From positions 1,240,001 to 1,304,000 of the forward strand of contig CBDFMV010000003.1 in NCBI GenBank assembly GCA_965249815.1: a stretch of DNA of 64,000 bases. The letters run 5' to 3'. Under the pieces are notes generated by a model. That model did not search any database. It had not been told where the DNA came from and worked only from the letters and a program-made list of their open reading frames with translations. This document shows positions 24,477 to 32,356 of the stretch, piece after piece (the stretch's first letter is position 1; the number at the start of each line of letters is the position of its first letter). This DNA comes from JAJAZB01 sp965249815 (GTDB lineage: Bacteria > Bacteroidota > Bacteroidia > Cytophagales > Spirosomataceae). The translations under genes were made by a program, and so were the position numbers.

Positions 24477-24497
24477 ATTCCGCTTGTAATTTCCCGA

Positions 24498-24665
24498 TGC
24501 GGCCTTTTCAATCTCAACATCGGCGACGTCAACCTGAAAATTGGCAATGTCAACCTCAATATCATCGATGTTGAGATGAAAATCACCGATGTCATCTTCA
24601 AACGACCCTCCGTCAACTTCAAAAAGGGGTAGGTCAAGGTGAAAATCGGCAATTTCAGGGAAGAT
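24498..24665. repeat. Degenerate 21-bp tandem repeat array (about 8 units)
   Basis: Units start at 24498, 24519, 24540, 24561, 24582, 24603, 24624 and 24645, on the pattern ATCGGCGATGTCAACCTCAAA (each unit differs). The period is seven codons. Read on the plus strand, in frame with the upstream peptidase after its stop, it gives IGDVNLK, IGNVNLN, IIDVEMK, ITDVIFK... before a stop in unit 6. On the minus strand it is open as IGDFHLN, IDDIEVD, IANFQVD, VADVEIE. All frames look repetitive, so coding status is unclear. It lies in the 442-bp gap between the peptidase and DUF2911 genes; the rest of the gap (24666-24918) shows nothing I can name. Confidence 0.75.
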
Positions 24666-24918
24666 ACCCCGCCAGTACTCGTCGAATGCCGCACGGGCGA
24701 TGTGCCGAACTGGTCCGTCGTCGCCTGCCGCCTTCCCTACGGGTGCCTCCTGCCCCACGCCTTTCAGGGGAACAGCCCCAATCAGCTCCGCGTCGGGTGA
24801 GCAGGCTTTTGAAAAAGATGACCGTCCGTCACACGATGCGTGACAGACCCGTGCAAACGCCTACCTTTACGTCCACTTATTCGTTTCAATTTCTTCAATA
24901 AACCTAAACGTACGAACC

Positions 24919-25431
24919 ATGAAGCGTCTGCTTTTCACCGCGCTCGTTTTCGCCACCACGGCCATCGCCGTGTTTGCCCAGGAAGACAAGTCCAAGCGCC
25001 CCAGCCCACCCGCCACGGCCACGGGCATGGTAGGTGGCAAAAAAATCACCATCGAATACAGCCAACCGTCGGTAAAGGGCCGTGATACGTGGAAAGACCT
25101 CGCGCCGTACGGCAAGGTGTGGCGCACAGGAGCCAACGAAGCGACCACCTTTGAAGTTGACAAAGACGTAACCATCGAAGGCAAAACCCTGCCCGCCGGG
25201 AAGTACGCCCTGTTTACCATTCCGGGCGAGAAAGAGTGGACGGTTATTTTCAACAAAACTGCCAAGCAGTGGGGTGCCTTCAAGTATCAGGAAGCCGACG
25301 ACGCCCTGCGGGTGAAAGTTCCGGCCAAGAAAGCGCCGTCGTTTACCGAAAAATTTATGATTAACGTCGGAAACACCGGCACAGTAGGCCTGATGTGGGC
25401 CGACGCCGAGGCAAATTTTAAGGTAAAATAA
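24919..25431 (+). CDS. DUF2911 protein, exported
   Basis: 170 residues with a signal peptide (MKRLLFTALVFATTAIAVFAQ). The body is the DUF2911 domain: ITIEYSQPSVKGRD, the LAPYGKVWRTGANEATTFEVDKDV block, LPAGKYALFTIPGEKEWTVIFNK, and a C-terminal beta region. It is common in Bacteroidota as a secreted or periplasmic protein of unknown role. A weak -7-like TACCTTTA lies upstream at about 24862. It is convergent with cysN, sharing a terminator. Confidence 0.9.
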   Translation: MKRLLFTALVFATTAIAVFAQEDKSKRPSPPATATGMVGGKKITIEYSQPSVKGRDTWKDLAPYGKVWRTGANEATTFEVDKDVTIEGKTLPAGKYALFTIPGEKEWTVIFNKTAKQWGAFKYQEADDALRVKVPAKKAPSFTEKFMINVGNTGTVGLMWADAEANFKVK

Positions 25432-25471
25432 AGAGAGGTCCCCCTGGCAACTTCCGGCGGTCGTTCCACAA

Positions 25472-25510
25472 AAAAGCCCCACACCAACCGGCGTGGGGCT
25501 TTGTGTTTTT
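25472..25510. terminator. Bidirectional terminator between the DUF2911 gene and cysN
   Basis: AAAGCCCCAC(A)CC pairs with GG(C)GTGGGGCTTT; T-rich tails follow on both strands, with six Ts on the cysN side. It lies between convergent stops. Confidence 0.88.
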
Positions 25511-25522
25511 CTAAACACCGGG

Positions 25523-26785
25523 TTATTGCACGAACCCCACGCCGACGGTGGAATGCGTGTACTCGTCAATCAGGATGAAAGCGCCATTGGCAGGGTTGTC
25601 GGCGTAGCGGTCGGCAAAAACGGGCTTGGCCGTTTTCAGGCGCAACGTACCAATTTCGTTTAGTTTCAGTTGGGGCGCGTCGGGCGTGGAATCGAGCGTC
25701 TGCACGTGGGTCACTTCGTCGATGGCCACGACTTTGGCTTTCGTGTCGTTCACGCCGTGCTGGAGCAGGTACGTCCGTCCACTGGTGAGCGGCTGGCTGT
25801 CGAGCCAGCACACGCGGGCGGTGAGTTCGCGGCGTTGCTCGGGCTGCTGGGCGGCTTTCACAAGCATGTTGCCGCGCGAAACGTCTACGTCGGTTTCCAG
25901 CGTCAGCACGACAGATTCCTTCGCCCCCACCGTTTCTACTTTCTGGTCGAATTTTTCAATCGTGGCAATGCGCGACGTCTGGCCCGTGGGCAGCACCACC
26001 ACCTCGTCGCCCACCGAAAACTGCCCGCTGGCCACCTTGCCCGCGTAGCCCCGGAAATCGTGGAATTCCTCCGTTTTGGGCCGGATGACGTACTGAACGG
26101 GGAAACGGGCCAGTGCGGATTGCGGATTGGAGATGGCGGATTGTGGATCAAAACTTTCGAGTGTTTCGAGCAAGGAGTCGCCGTGGTACCAGCCTATTTC
26201 CATTTCCTCTGACTTCACCGTGACGTTGACGCCGTACAGCGACGAAATCGGGATGAACGAAACCTCCTGACCCGCAAAGCCGATTTTCTGCGCAAACGCG
26301 CCGAATTCGGCCTTGATTTGCTCGAACCGCTCCTGGCTGTACGCCACCAAATCCATTTTATTGACGCACACCACCACGTGCGGAATGCGCATGAGCGTGG
26401 CGATGAAGAAATGCCGGAAGGTCTGCTCGACCACGCCGTTGCGGGCGTCCACCAGAATCAGGGAAACCTGGGCGTTCGAAGCCCCCGTGACCATGTTGCG
26501 GGTGTACTCGAAGTGGCCGGGCGTGTCGCCGATGATGTACTTGCGGCGCGGCGTGGCGAAGTAAATGTGGGCTACGTCGATGGTGATGCCCTGTTCGCGT
26601 TCGGCAATCAGGCCGTCGGTGAGCAGCGAAAGGTCCACAAAATCGAGGCCCTTGCGCTTGCTGGCCGCTTCAAGGGCTTCGAGCTTGTCGCCCGTGATGG
26701 AGTTGGTTTCGTACAAAAGCCGCCCGATGAGGGTGCTTTTTCCGTCGTCGACGGACCCGGCGGTGGCGATGCGGAGAATGTCCAT
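25523..26785 (-). CDS. cysN: Sulfate adenylyltransferase subunit 1 (GTPase) CysN
   Basis: 420 residues. With CysD it forms ATP sulfurylase; GTP hydrolysis drives APS synthesis. GTPase motifs: GSVDDGKST (P-loop), DTPGHFEYTRNM, CVNKMD, and the EREQGITIDVAH switch. It lacks a fused APS kinase, so it is CysN rather than CysNC. Between the G domain and the RFPVQYVIRP beta barrel there is an insert, FDPQSAISNPQSALA, whose codons are three copies of a GCGGATTG phrase (26113-26149). Third gene of the cysH-cysD-cysN unit. Confidence 0.95.
   Translation of the reverse strand: MDILRIATAGSVDDGKSTLIGRLLYETNSITGDKLEALEAASKRKGLDFVDLSLLTDGLIAEREQGITIDVAHIYFATPRRKYIIGDTPGHFEYTRNMVTGASNAQVSLILVDARNGVVEQTFRHFFIATLMRIPHVVVCVNKMDLVAYSQERFEQIKAEFGAFAQKIGFAGQEVSFIPISSLYGVNVTVKSEEMEIGWYHGDSLLETLESFDPQSAISNPQSALARFPVQYVIRPKTEEFHDFRGYAGKVASGQFSVGDEVVVLPTGQTSRIATIEKFDQKVETVGAKESVVLTLETDVDVSRGNMLVKAAQQPEQRRELTARVCWLDSQPLTSGRTYLLQHGVNDTKAKVVAIDEVTHVQTLDSTPDAPQLKLNEIGTLRLKTAKPVFADRYADNPANGAFILIDEYTHSTVGVGFVQ
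26113..26149. repeat. Short direct repeat inserted in cysN codons
   Basis: GCGGATTG occurs three times in 37 bases and is read on the minus strand as NPQSA-type peptides. The same phrase family occurs at 27761-27796 (start of cysD) and 27860-27876 (between cysH and cysD). The surrounding CysN regions match the family; this stretch falls in a surface loop between domains. Confidence 0.7.
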
Positions 26786-26799
26786 TTTAAGAAGAGTCA

Positions 26800-26863
26800 G
26801 GAGTCAAAAGTCAGGAGTCAGGGTCGTATTTCTACTGGCTCCTGCCTCCTGGCTTTTGACTCC
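26800..26863. repeat. Palindrome filling the cysD-cysN spacer
   Basis: The arms 26800-26822 and 26841-26863 (23 bases, beginning GGAGTCAAAAGTCAGGAG) pair with two mismatches round an 18-base loop. The left arm repeats GGAGTCA internally. It occupies nearly all of the 81-base spacer between the cysD stop and the cysN start and would form a hairpin inside the operon mRNA. Confidence 0.85.
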
Positions 26864-26866
26864 AAA

Positions 26867-27823
26867 TCAAAAATACCCTTGTTGCTTCCGCTTTTCCATG
26901 GCGGCTTCGGAGCGTTTGTCGTCGATGCGGGCACCGCGCTCGGAGATTTTGGCCGAGCGAATCTCATCGATGATGTCGTCGAGTTCGGTGGCTTCCGACA
27001 GCACGGCGGCGGTGCAAGTCATGTCGCCTACGGTGCGGAAGCGAACGGTTGCCTCGAAGGGAACCTCGTCGGCGTCTTTGTTGATGTACGGTGAATCAGC
27101 CCAGATTAACCCATCGCGCTCGAATACCGGGCGCTGATGGCTAAAATACAGGGAGGGCAGCGGAATGCCCTCCTCGCGGATGTAATTCCAGACATCGAGT
27201 TCAGTCCAGTTGGAAATGGGAAATACCCGCACATTTTCGCCCACCGAAATCCGGCCGTTGAGCATGTCGAACAGTTCGGGCCGCTGGCGCTTGGCATCCC
27301 ACTGTCCGAAGTCGTCGCGGACGCTGAAAATGCGCTCTTTGGCGCGGGCTTTTTCCTCGTCGCGCCGCGCTCCACCGAGGCAGGCGTCGAATTTAAATTC
27401 CTCGATGGCGTCGAGCAGCGTTACGGTCTGGAGTACGTTGCGGCTGGCGTACCTGCCGGTTTCTTCGCGCGCTTTACCCGCGTCGATGCTGTGTTGCACG
27501 TAGCGCACGGTAAGTTCGGCACCGGTTTCTTTCACCAGCCAGTCGCGGTACTCGATGGTTTCGGGAAAATTGTGGCCCGTGTCGATGTGCAACAGCGGGA
27601 AGGGGATTTTTCCCGGAAAAAATGCCTTTTGCGCCAACCGGACGAGGGTGATCGAGTCTTTACCGCCCGAGAACAAAATCGCGGGTCTCTCAAACTGCGC
27701 TGCCACCTCGCGCATGATGTAGATGGCCTCGTCTTCCAACTCGCGGGGAAAAGCGGCCAGGTTGCGGAGTGCGGGTTGCGGATGGTGAATGGCAGGTTCT
27801 GAATTCAAGGCGATTTCGGTCAT
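26867..27823 (-). CDS. cysD: Sulfate adenylyltransferase subunit 2 CysD
   Basis: 318 residues. Catalytic subunit of ATP sulfurylase: ATP-PPase loop LFSGGKDSITLVRLA, HIDTGHNFPETIEYRD, GGARRDEEKARAKERIFS, WTELDVWNYI and the C-terminal ERGARIDDKRSEAAMEKRKQQGYF, all family-typical. The start ATG at 27823 gives about 25 residues before the conserved LEDEAIYIMREV. Those residues include EPAIHHPQPALRNLA, encoded by one arm of an inverted repeat (27761-27876) that spans the start codon. Between cysH and cysN. Confidence 0.95.
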   Translation of the reverse strand: MTEIALNSEPAIHHPQPALRNLAAFPRELEDEAIYIMREVAAQFERPAILFSGGKDSITLVRLAQKAFFPGKIPFPLLHIDTGHNFPETIEYRDWLVKETGAELTVRYVQHSIDAGKAREETGRYASRNVLQTVTLLDAIEEFKFDACLGGARRDEEKARAKERIFSVRDDFGQWDAKRQRPELFDMLNGRISVGENVRVFPISNWTELDVWNYIREEGIPLPSLYFSHQRPVFERDGLIWADSPYINKDADEVPFEATVRFRTVGDMTCTAAVLSEATELDDIIDEIRSAKISERGARIDDKRSEAAMEKRKQQGYF

Positions 27824-27876
27824 GCGCGTCAACGGTTGGTGCGAAATCCGGACGGAAATCAATCCGTACTCCGCAA
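27761..27876. repeat. Inverted repeat spanning the cysD start codon
   Basis: GTTGCGGAGTGCGGGTT (27761-27777, inside cysD) and AATCCGTACTCCGCAAT (27860-27876, in the cysH-cysD spacer) pair at 14 of 17 positions; all mismatches are transitions. The loop holds the ribosome-binding region and ATG of cysD. Confidence 0.6.
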
Positions 27877-27890
27877 TCGAAAATCTAAAA

Positions 27891-28595
27891 TCAGGAGGCG
27901 TGCAGGCCGCACTCTTTTTGGGAGGCTTCCCACCACCAGCGCCCGGCACGAGGGTATTCGCCCGGCTCGATGGCGCGGGTACACGGGCCGCAGCCGATGC
28001 TGATGAAACCCCGGCGGTGCAGCGGGTTGTCGGGCACCCGATTTTCTTTCAGGTACGTCAGCACTTCGTCGTAGGTCCAGTGAATGAGCGGGTTGTATTT
28101 CAAAACCTGGTTGCCCTCGTCCCACTCCAGAATGGCCATATCGGCGCGATTTTCCGACTGGTCGCCGCGCAGGCCCGTTACCCAGACTTCCGCCCCGGCC
28201 AGCGCCCGCTTCAGCGGCTCGATTTTGCGGATGAAGCAGCACTCTTTTCGGTTTTCCACCGATTCGTAAAAGCTGTTGAAGCCTTTTTCCTTCGTCAGGT
28301 TCTGTACGCGTTCTGTATTGGGAAAGTACGACTCGAAGGTCTTGCCGTAGCGGGCGCGGGTGGCATCCATCAATTCGTAGGTTTCCTGGAAAAGTCGCCC
28401 GGTATCAAGGGTGAAGACGCGAAGAGGCAGGTCGTTGCGAAAAATTGCGTCGGCAATTACCTGATCTTCCTGCCCAAACGACGACGAAAACACCACGTTG
28501 CCGGGAAACAACCCGGCCAGCAACGACAGGCCCTCAGCCAGCGAAAGGCCTTCCAGGCGGGGTGTCAGGGTGGTTACGTCGTGAAAGTGAGCCAT
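27891..28595 (-). CDS. cysH: Adenylyl-/phosphoadenylyl-sulfate reductase CysH
   Basis: 234 residues. Thioredoxin-dependent reductase of sulfate assimilation. It has SSSFGQEDQVIADAI, the TLDTGRLFQETYELMD block and WTYDEVLTYLKENRVPDNPLH. The iron-sulfur cysteines ECCFIRK and CGPC plus ECGLH identify the [4Fe-4S] type, expected to use APS. First gene of cysH-cysD-cysN, with a promoter-like pair at 28628-28655. Sulfite reductase genes are not in the window. Confidence 0.95.
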   Translation of the reverse strand: MAHFHDVTTLTPRLEGLSLAEGLSLLAGLFPGNVVFSSSFGQEDQVIADAIFRNDLPLRVFTLDTGRLFQETYELMDATRARYGKTFESYFPNTERVQNLTKEKGFNSFYESVENRKECCFIRKIEPLKRALAGAEVWVTGLRGDQSENRADMAILEWDEGNQVLKYNPLIHWTYDEVLTYLKENRVPDNPLHRRGFISIGCGPCTRAIEPGEYPRAGRWWWEASQKECGLHAS

Positions 28596-28627
28596 CGTTC
28601 AGGAAAAATCAATGGGAAGAAAGAGCG

Positions 28628-28655
28628 CAAAAATACACAAACTCTATAATATCAA
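28628..28655 (-). promoter_or_regulatory. Promoter of the cysH-cysD-cysN unit
   Basis: On the minus strand, TTG (28655-28653), 17 bases, then TATTTTTG (28635-28628), fitting TAnnTTTG, 33 bases before the cysH ATG. Confidence 0.65.
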
Positions 28656-28737
28656 TAGACTGTGACCCGGAAAATTTCAGTGGCAACAAATCCGGCGCGA
28701 GGCCAGTTTTGCAGACGAACTCTTTTTTATTCGCAGC

Positions 28738-29154
28738 ATGGCAGTAATCTACACCGCTGGGGTGCATTCCGTCGGGGGCCGCGAGGGCCACGTCCGTTCG
28801 GACGACGGCATTCTGGAACTCGACACCCGCAAACCCGTCGAATCGGGCGGCCCCGGAGGCGGCACCAATCCCGAACAACTTTTCGCCGCTGCCTACGGCG
28901 CGTGTTACGGCGGTTCCATCCAATTCGTAGCGGATAAACAAGGCCTTACCTTACCCGCCGGCTGGTCGGTGGATGCGACCGTTTCGATGAACCTGGAAGG
29001 AAGCGGGGTTTTTCTGTCGATCGGGCTGACGGTCAGCCTCCCCGGCATGGAGCCTGAAAAAGCGCAGAAACTCGCCCAAACCTCGCACGGCGTCTGCCCC
29101 TACTCCAAAGCGGTAAAGGGCAACGTGGAAGTGAACCTGAACGTGGTGACGTGA
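28738..29154 (+). CDS. ohr: Organic hydroperoxide resistance protein (OsmC/Ohr family)
   Basis: 138 residues. Thiol peroxidase that reduces organic peroxides. The two redox cysteines are Cys-56 (AAYGACYGGSIQ) and Cys-120 (SHGVCPYSKAVKGNV), at Ohr spacing; GGPGGGTNPEQLFAAAYGAC is the family signature. Start ATG 28738. A one-mismatch -7 element CAGTTTTG lies at 28704. It is divergent from cysH, and no OhrR-type regulator is adjacent. Confidence 0.93.
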   Translation: MAVIYTAGVHSVGGREGHVRSDDGILELDTRKPVESGGPGGGTNPEQLFAAAYGACYGGSIQFVADKQGLTLPAGWSVDATVSMNLEGSGVFLSIGLTVSLPGMEPEKAQKLAQTSHGVCPYSKAVKGNVEVNLNVVT

Positions 29155-29155
29155 A

Positions 29156-29249
29156 AAAAAGGAGTGAGGAGTCAGTAGAAAATGCAACCGCAACGGCGGA
29201 TCTTTTCCCTTTCCACTGACTCCCCGCTCCTGACTCCTCACTCCTTTTT
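29156..29249. repeat. 20-bp perfect-arm palindrome between convergent genes
   Basis: Arms 29156-29175 (AAAAAGGAGTGAGGAGTCAG) and 29230-29249 are exact complements; the 54-base loop contains a further CCACTGACTCCCCGCTCC copy of the arm phrase. It runs from the stop of ohr to the stop of the AlbA_2 gene and likely ends both transcripts. Confidence 0.9.
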
Positions 29250-29890
29250 CATGCCACCATAAACTGGTCGGCCAGTTCGTCGGGGCGAATGCGGAGCACA
29301 TTGGCCAGCACGAGCGTGATGAGCGTTTTGGACGCCATCCAGAGGGGAATTTTAGCCATCTGAGCAAAACTCTCGACGGTCACGCTGGGGTGGTTGCCGA
29401 GGTAGTGCATCAACACTTCCTCTTTTCGGCCGTAGCGAAACTGCACGTTGCGGGCTTTGTCCTGCCACTTCAGAATCTGCCGGACTTCCTTGCTGGCCTG
29501 CACCGAACGGTCCTGAATCCGCACGTAGGCTTTGCGATCGGCACCGGCCGGGTCGAGCGAAACGTAGTGCGGTTTGGCCTCGCTGGGCGGAATCCGGAAG
29601 ATGAGCACCTCGCGGTCGTCGTTGACGGCCAGCCGCTCGAGGGTGTAGTGAATTTCGGGGGTGCAGTTGCGCTCAATGGCCCGGACGAGAATGTACTCTT
29701 CTTCGTCGGCGAATTTCAGGCCGGGAATGCTCCCGTCGTCGCCCACGCCAACCAGCAGCATCCCGCCGTGGGTGTTGGCAAAGGCCACCACTTCACGGAT
29801 AATCTTCTCAGGATGATTGGCTTTAAGTTTGAATTCGAGTGTGGCGCTTTCCCCTCTCCGAACCAGTTCGCGAAGCGCGCGCAAATCCAT
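29249..29890 (-). CDS. AlbA_2 (Schlafen-like) DNA-binding domain protein
   Basis: 213 residues. The N-terminal AlbA_2/Schlafen-type domain reads ESATLEFKLKANHPEKIIREVVAFANTHGGMLLVGVGDDGSIPGL, which is diagnostic. A C-terminal winged-helix-like region follows (VTVESFAQMAKIPLWMASKTLITLVLANVLRI). Such proteins bind nucleic acid and are often put down as regulators; the target is unknown. The ATG at 29890 gives MDLRALRELVRRGE, the usual family start. An ATG at 29950 would add 20 residues and is closer to the promoter at 29975. Confidence 0.88.
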   Translation of the reverse strand: MDLRALRELVRRGESATLEFKLKANHPEKIIREVVAFANTHGGMLLVGVGDDGSIPGLKFADEEEYILVRAIERNCTPEIHYTLERLAVNDDREVLIFRIPPSEAKPHYVSLDPAGADRKAYVRIQDRSVQASKEVRQILKWQDKARNVQFRYGRKEEVLMHYLGNHPSVTVESFAQMAKIPLWMASKTLITLVLANVLRIRPDELADQFMVA

Positions 29891-29974
29891 GCTGGCTCTC
29901 CTGCTGCGGGTGGCGGTTTTCTCCGCCAGGCCCAACAAACCATCTTTCATGGCGTTACTCGTTACAGGGTTTAC

Positions 29975-30007
29975 CAAAGATAACTGACGTGCCGGTAGGT
30001 TGGGCAA
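29975..30007 (-). promoter_or_regulatory. Promoter of the AlbA_2 gene
   Basis: On the minus strand, TTG (30007-30005), 22 bases, TATCTTTG (29982-29975). Transcription would begin near 29968, which rules out any start codon above that point. Confidence 0.6.
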
Positions 30008-30086
30008 CAGGCCCCGGAAATATTTTTTATCGGCAGGTCGCTCTCAAAACAACGAAAGCCGTGAAAAAAGTTGGAACAAAACCGCC

Positions 30087-30094
30087 TAATTTTG
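30087..30094 (+). promoter_or_regulatory. -7 element for crtZ (TAATTTTG)
   Basis: Exact TAnnTTTG match 31 bases before the ATG; a TTG at 30071 is closer than usual (13 bases). Confidence 0.5.
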
Positions 30095-30125
30095 GGTCAA
30101 TATCAGGTAAAACAGCAACTTGGTT

Positions 30126-30581
30126 ATGACAGTAGCGCTCAAAATTTTCCTGGTAGCGGGCACGTTCTTCTTCATGGAAGGAGTGGCCTGGTTCACGCAT
30201 AAGTACGTCATGCACGGCTTTTTGTGGTCCTGGCACGAAGACCACCACCGGCCTCACAAAGGGTTTTTTGAGAAAAACGACTATTTCGCCGTGGTCTTCG
30301 CGCTGGCCTCCATCGGCTTTTTTGCCGTGGGGACGTTCGTGCCGGGCCTTGACGTGTTATTCTGGATTGGCCTCGGCGTGCTGGCGTATGGCATTTTCTA
30401 CTTTATTTTCCACGATGTCATCGTCCACCGCCGGGTCAAGATCAAGTTTGTGGCCCGCAGCCGGTACATGAAACGCATCATGCGGGCGCATTACGTTCAC
30501 CACAAAGTGCATTCCAGGCAGGGAGCCGAGGCCTTTGGCTTCCTGTACGCGCCGAAGAAGTACGAAAAGAGTAAAATTTGA
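30126..30581 (+). CDS. crtZ: Beta-carotene hydroxylase CrtZ-type (fatty acid hydroxylase superfamily)
   Basis: 151 residues with about four membrane helices. The di-iron histidine clusters are all present: HKYVMH, HEDHHRPH, HDVIVHRR and HYVHHKVH, in the spacing of CrtZ. The enzyme adds 3-hydroxyl groups to beta-carotene, giving zeaxanthin. No other carotenoid gene is nearby. Start ATG 30126; the stop TGA touches the palindrome at 30577. Confidence 0.9.
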   Translation: MTVALKIFLVAGTFFFMEGVAWFTHKYVMHGFLWSWHEDHHRPHKGFFEKNDYFAVVFALASIGFFAVGTFVPGLDVLFWIGLGVLAYGIFYFIFHDVIVHRRVKIKFVARSRYMKRIMRAHYVHHKVHSRQGAEAFGFLYAPKKYEKSKI

Positions 30582-30668
30582 AAAGGTCGCAATTTGAAAA
30601 TGTCAGTCGCAAGCACGTTAAGTAGAAGTGAATTCATTTTCAAATTCTCAAATTGCCACCTTTTCAAA
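30577..30668. repeat. Palindrome in the crtZ-glpD spacer
   Basis: TTTGAAAAGGTCGCAATTTG (30577-30596) pairs with 30649-30668 with one mismatch. The element includes the crtZ stop codon and repeats the phrases AATTTGAAAA and CAAATTCTCAAATT, also used at 5030-5104. It ends nine bases before the glpD ATG. Confidence 0.82.
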
Positions 30669-30676
30669 GTAACCTC

Positions 30677-32356
30677 ATGCACCGTCCCGCCCACCTGCAC
30701 CATGCCCAGACCGAGCTTTTCGACGTGTGCGTGGTGGGCGGTGGAGCAACGGGAGCCGGGGTGGCCCTCGACGCCGCACTTCGCGGTCTGAAAGTTTGTC
30801 TCATCGAGCGGGACGATTTTGCCGCACAAACCTCCTCAAAATCCACGAAACTCATTCACGGTGGCGTTCGCTACCTCGAACAGGCGTTCAAGGGCCTGGA
30901 CTGGGACCAGTTCAAACTCGTGCGCAAGGCGCTCTGGGAACGGCGGTATTTGTTGCAAAACGCCCCACACCTCACCCGCCCGCTGGCTTTGCTGACGCCC
31001 TGCGGCTCGTGGTTCGAGCGGTTTTATTACGGCACCGGCCTCAAACTTTACGACGCGCTGGCCGGGCGGCACAACCTGGCCCCGAGCCGCCAGCTTTCCA
31101 CCGCCGAAGCGCTGCAACGCATTCCTTCGCTCCGCAAAAAAGGCCTGCGCGGGGCCGTGCTGTACTACGACGGGCAACTCGACGACGCCCGCTTTGCCCT
31201 GGCCCTAGTGAAAACTGCCGCCCAACGCGGCGCAACCGTGCTCAACCACGCCGAAGCGGTGGAATTTGGCAAAACGCCCGACGGAAGACTGCAAACGCTG
31301 ACCATCTGCGACACATTGTCTGGGGAGTTACTAACGGTGAAATCACGGGTGTTCGTCAACGCCACGGGGCCATTCGCCGACGGCCTCCGGCACCTGGCTA
31401 ACCCGACTCTGCCGCCCCGGATGCGCGTCAGCAAAGGAGTGCACCTGATTTTGCCAAAAGCCGTGCTGAACGGCGACACCGCCCTGCTTGTGCCTAAAAC
31501 CGACGACGGACGGGTGATGTTCCTCATTCCCTGGCAGGATCACGTGCTGGTCGGCACGACCGACACCGAGGCGACCCTGCACGACGACCCGGCGCTGCAA
31601 CAGGCCGAAGTCACCTACCTGCTCGACTACGTCCGCCGGTATCTCGACGTGTCGGTTTCGCCCGATGACGTGCTGGGCGGCTTCGCGGGCCTGCGGCCCC
31701 TGTTACAAGCCGACCCAACCGCCAGCACGAAGGCGCTGGTGCGCGACCACGAGGTAGAAGTAGACGGCGCGTCGGGCCTCGTTAGCATCATGGGCGGCAA
31801 ATGGACCACCTACCGCCTGATGGCCCAGGACACCGTGGACGAATGCCTGCGGCAACTCGCCGAGTCGCCCCGCCCCTGCCAGACTCAGCACCACCGCTTG
31901 GCCGGAGCCGAAGAATTCACTGCCGACGGCGGGCAGCACCTCGCCCAGTCGCACGCGCTCCCCGTCGACGTGGCCCAGCACCTTTGGAAAAAATACGGCA
32001 CTGAAGCCGGGAAAGTCGCGAACCTGGCCCGGCAGCAGCCTAAATTGGCCGAACGCCTGGCCAGCGGTCAGCCTTTCCTGGCCGCCGAGGTGGTGTACGT
32101 TATGCGTGAAGAGATGGCCCTGACGCTCCCCGACGTGTTGGCGCGGCGGCTGGGGCTGGAGTGGCTCGACTGGCAGGCCGCTGAACAGGCCCTGCCTGCC
32201 GTAGCCGCACTCCTGACCGCCGAACTGGGCTGGACTGAAGTTCAAACCGCCGAAGCCCTCCGGGCGTACCGGCAGCGGCTGGAAAAACTGCGCGTGGTGG
32301 CGATGGTACCGGAAAGCAATAAAAAAGCACCGCCGGAGGCGGTGCTTGGAAAATAG
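30677..32356 (+). CDS. glpD: FAD-dependent glycerol-3-phosphate dehydrogenase
   Basis: 559 residues. Oxidises glycerol-3-phosphate to dihydroxyacetone phosphate, feeding electrons to quinones at the inner membrane. FAD fold VVGGGATGAGVALDAALRG, SSKSTKLIHGGVRYLEQ, the GTTDTEATLHDDP and LQADPTASTKALVRDHEV regions and IMGGKWTTYRLMA are family-typical, followed by the C-terminal helical domain. The ATG at 30677 gives a short N-terminal tail. The last codons (KKAPPEAVLGK) are the stem of a minus-strand terminator, 32325-32347. Confidence 0.95.
   Translation: MHRPAHLHHAQTELFDVCVVGGGATGAGVALDAALRGLKVCLIERDDFAAQTSSKSTKLIHGGVRYLEQAFKGLDWDQFKLVRKALWERRYLLQNAPHLTRPLALLTPCGSWFERFYYGTGLKLYDALAGRHNLAPSRQLSTAEALQRIPSLRKKGLRGAVLYYDGQLDDARFALALVKTAAQRGATVLNHAEAVEFGKTPDGRLQTLTICDTLSGELLTVKSRVFVNATGPFADGLRHLANPTLPPRMRVSKGVHLILPKAVLNGDTALLVPKTDDGRVMFLIPWQDHVLVGTTDTEATLHDDPALQQAEVTYLLDYVRRYLDVSVSPDDVLGGFAGLRPLLQADPTASTKALVRDHEVEVDGASGLVSIMGGKWTTYRLMAQDTVDECLRQLAESPRPCQTQHHRLAGAEEFTADGGQHLAQSHALPVDVAQHLWKKYGTEAGKVANLARQQPKLAERLASGQPFLAAEVVYVMREEMALTLPDVLARRLGLEWLDWQAAEQALPAVAALLTAELGWTEVQTAEALRAYRQRLEKLRVVAMVPESNKKAPPEAVLGK
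32320..32347 (-). terminator. Terminator of the DUF2795 gene, embedded in the end of glpD
   Basis: Stem AAGCACCGCC / GGCGGTGCTT, loop GGA, then six Ts reading on the minus strand. It therefore serves the minus-strand gene at 32406-32627 while coding the last residues of GlpD on the plus strand. Confidence 0.8.

Noticed and set aside
24453..24758. Minus-strand gene over the 21-bp repeat array
   Set aside because: It overlaps the end of the isoaspartyl peptidase gene, has no promoter or ribosome site I can see, and other frames of the array are just as regular. Kept as a finding, not as a CDS.
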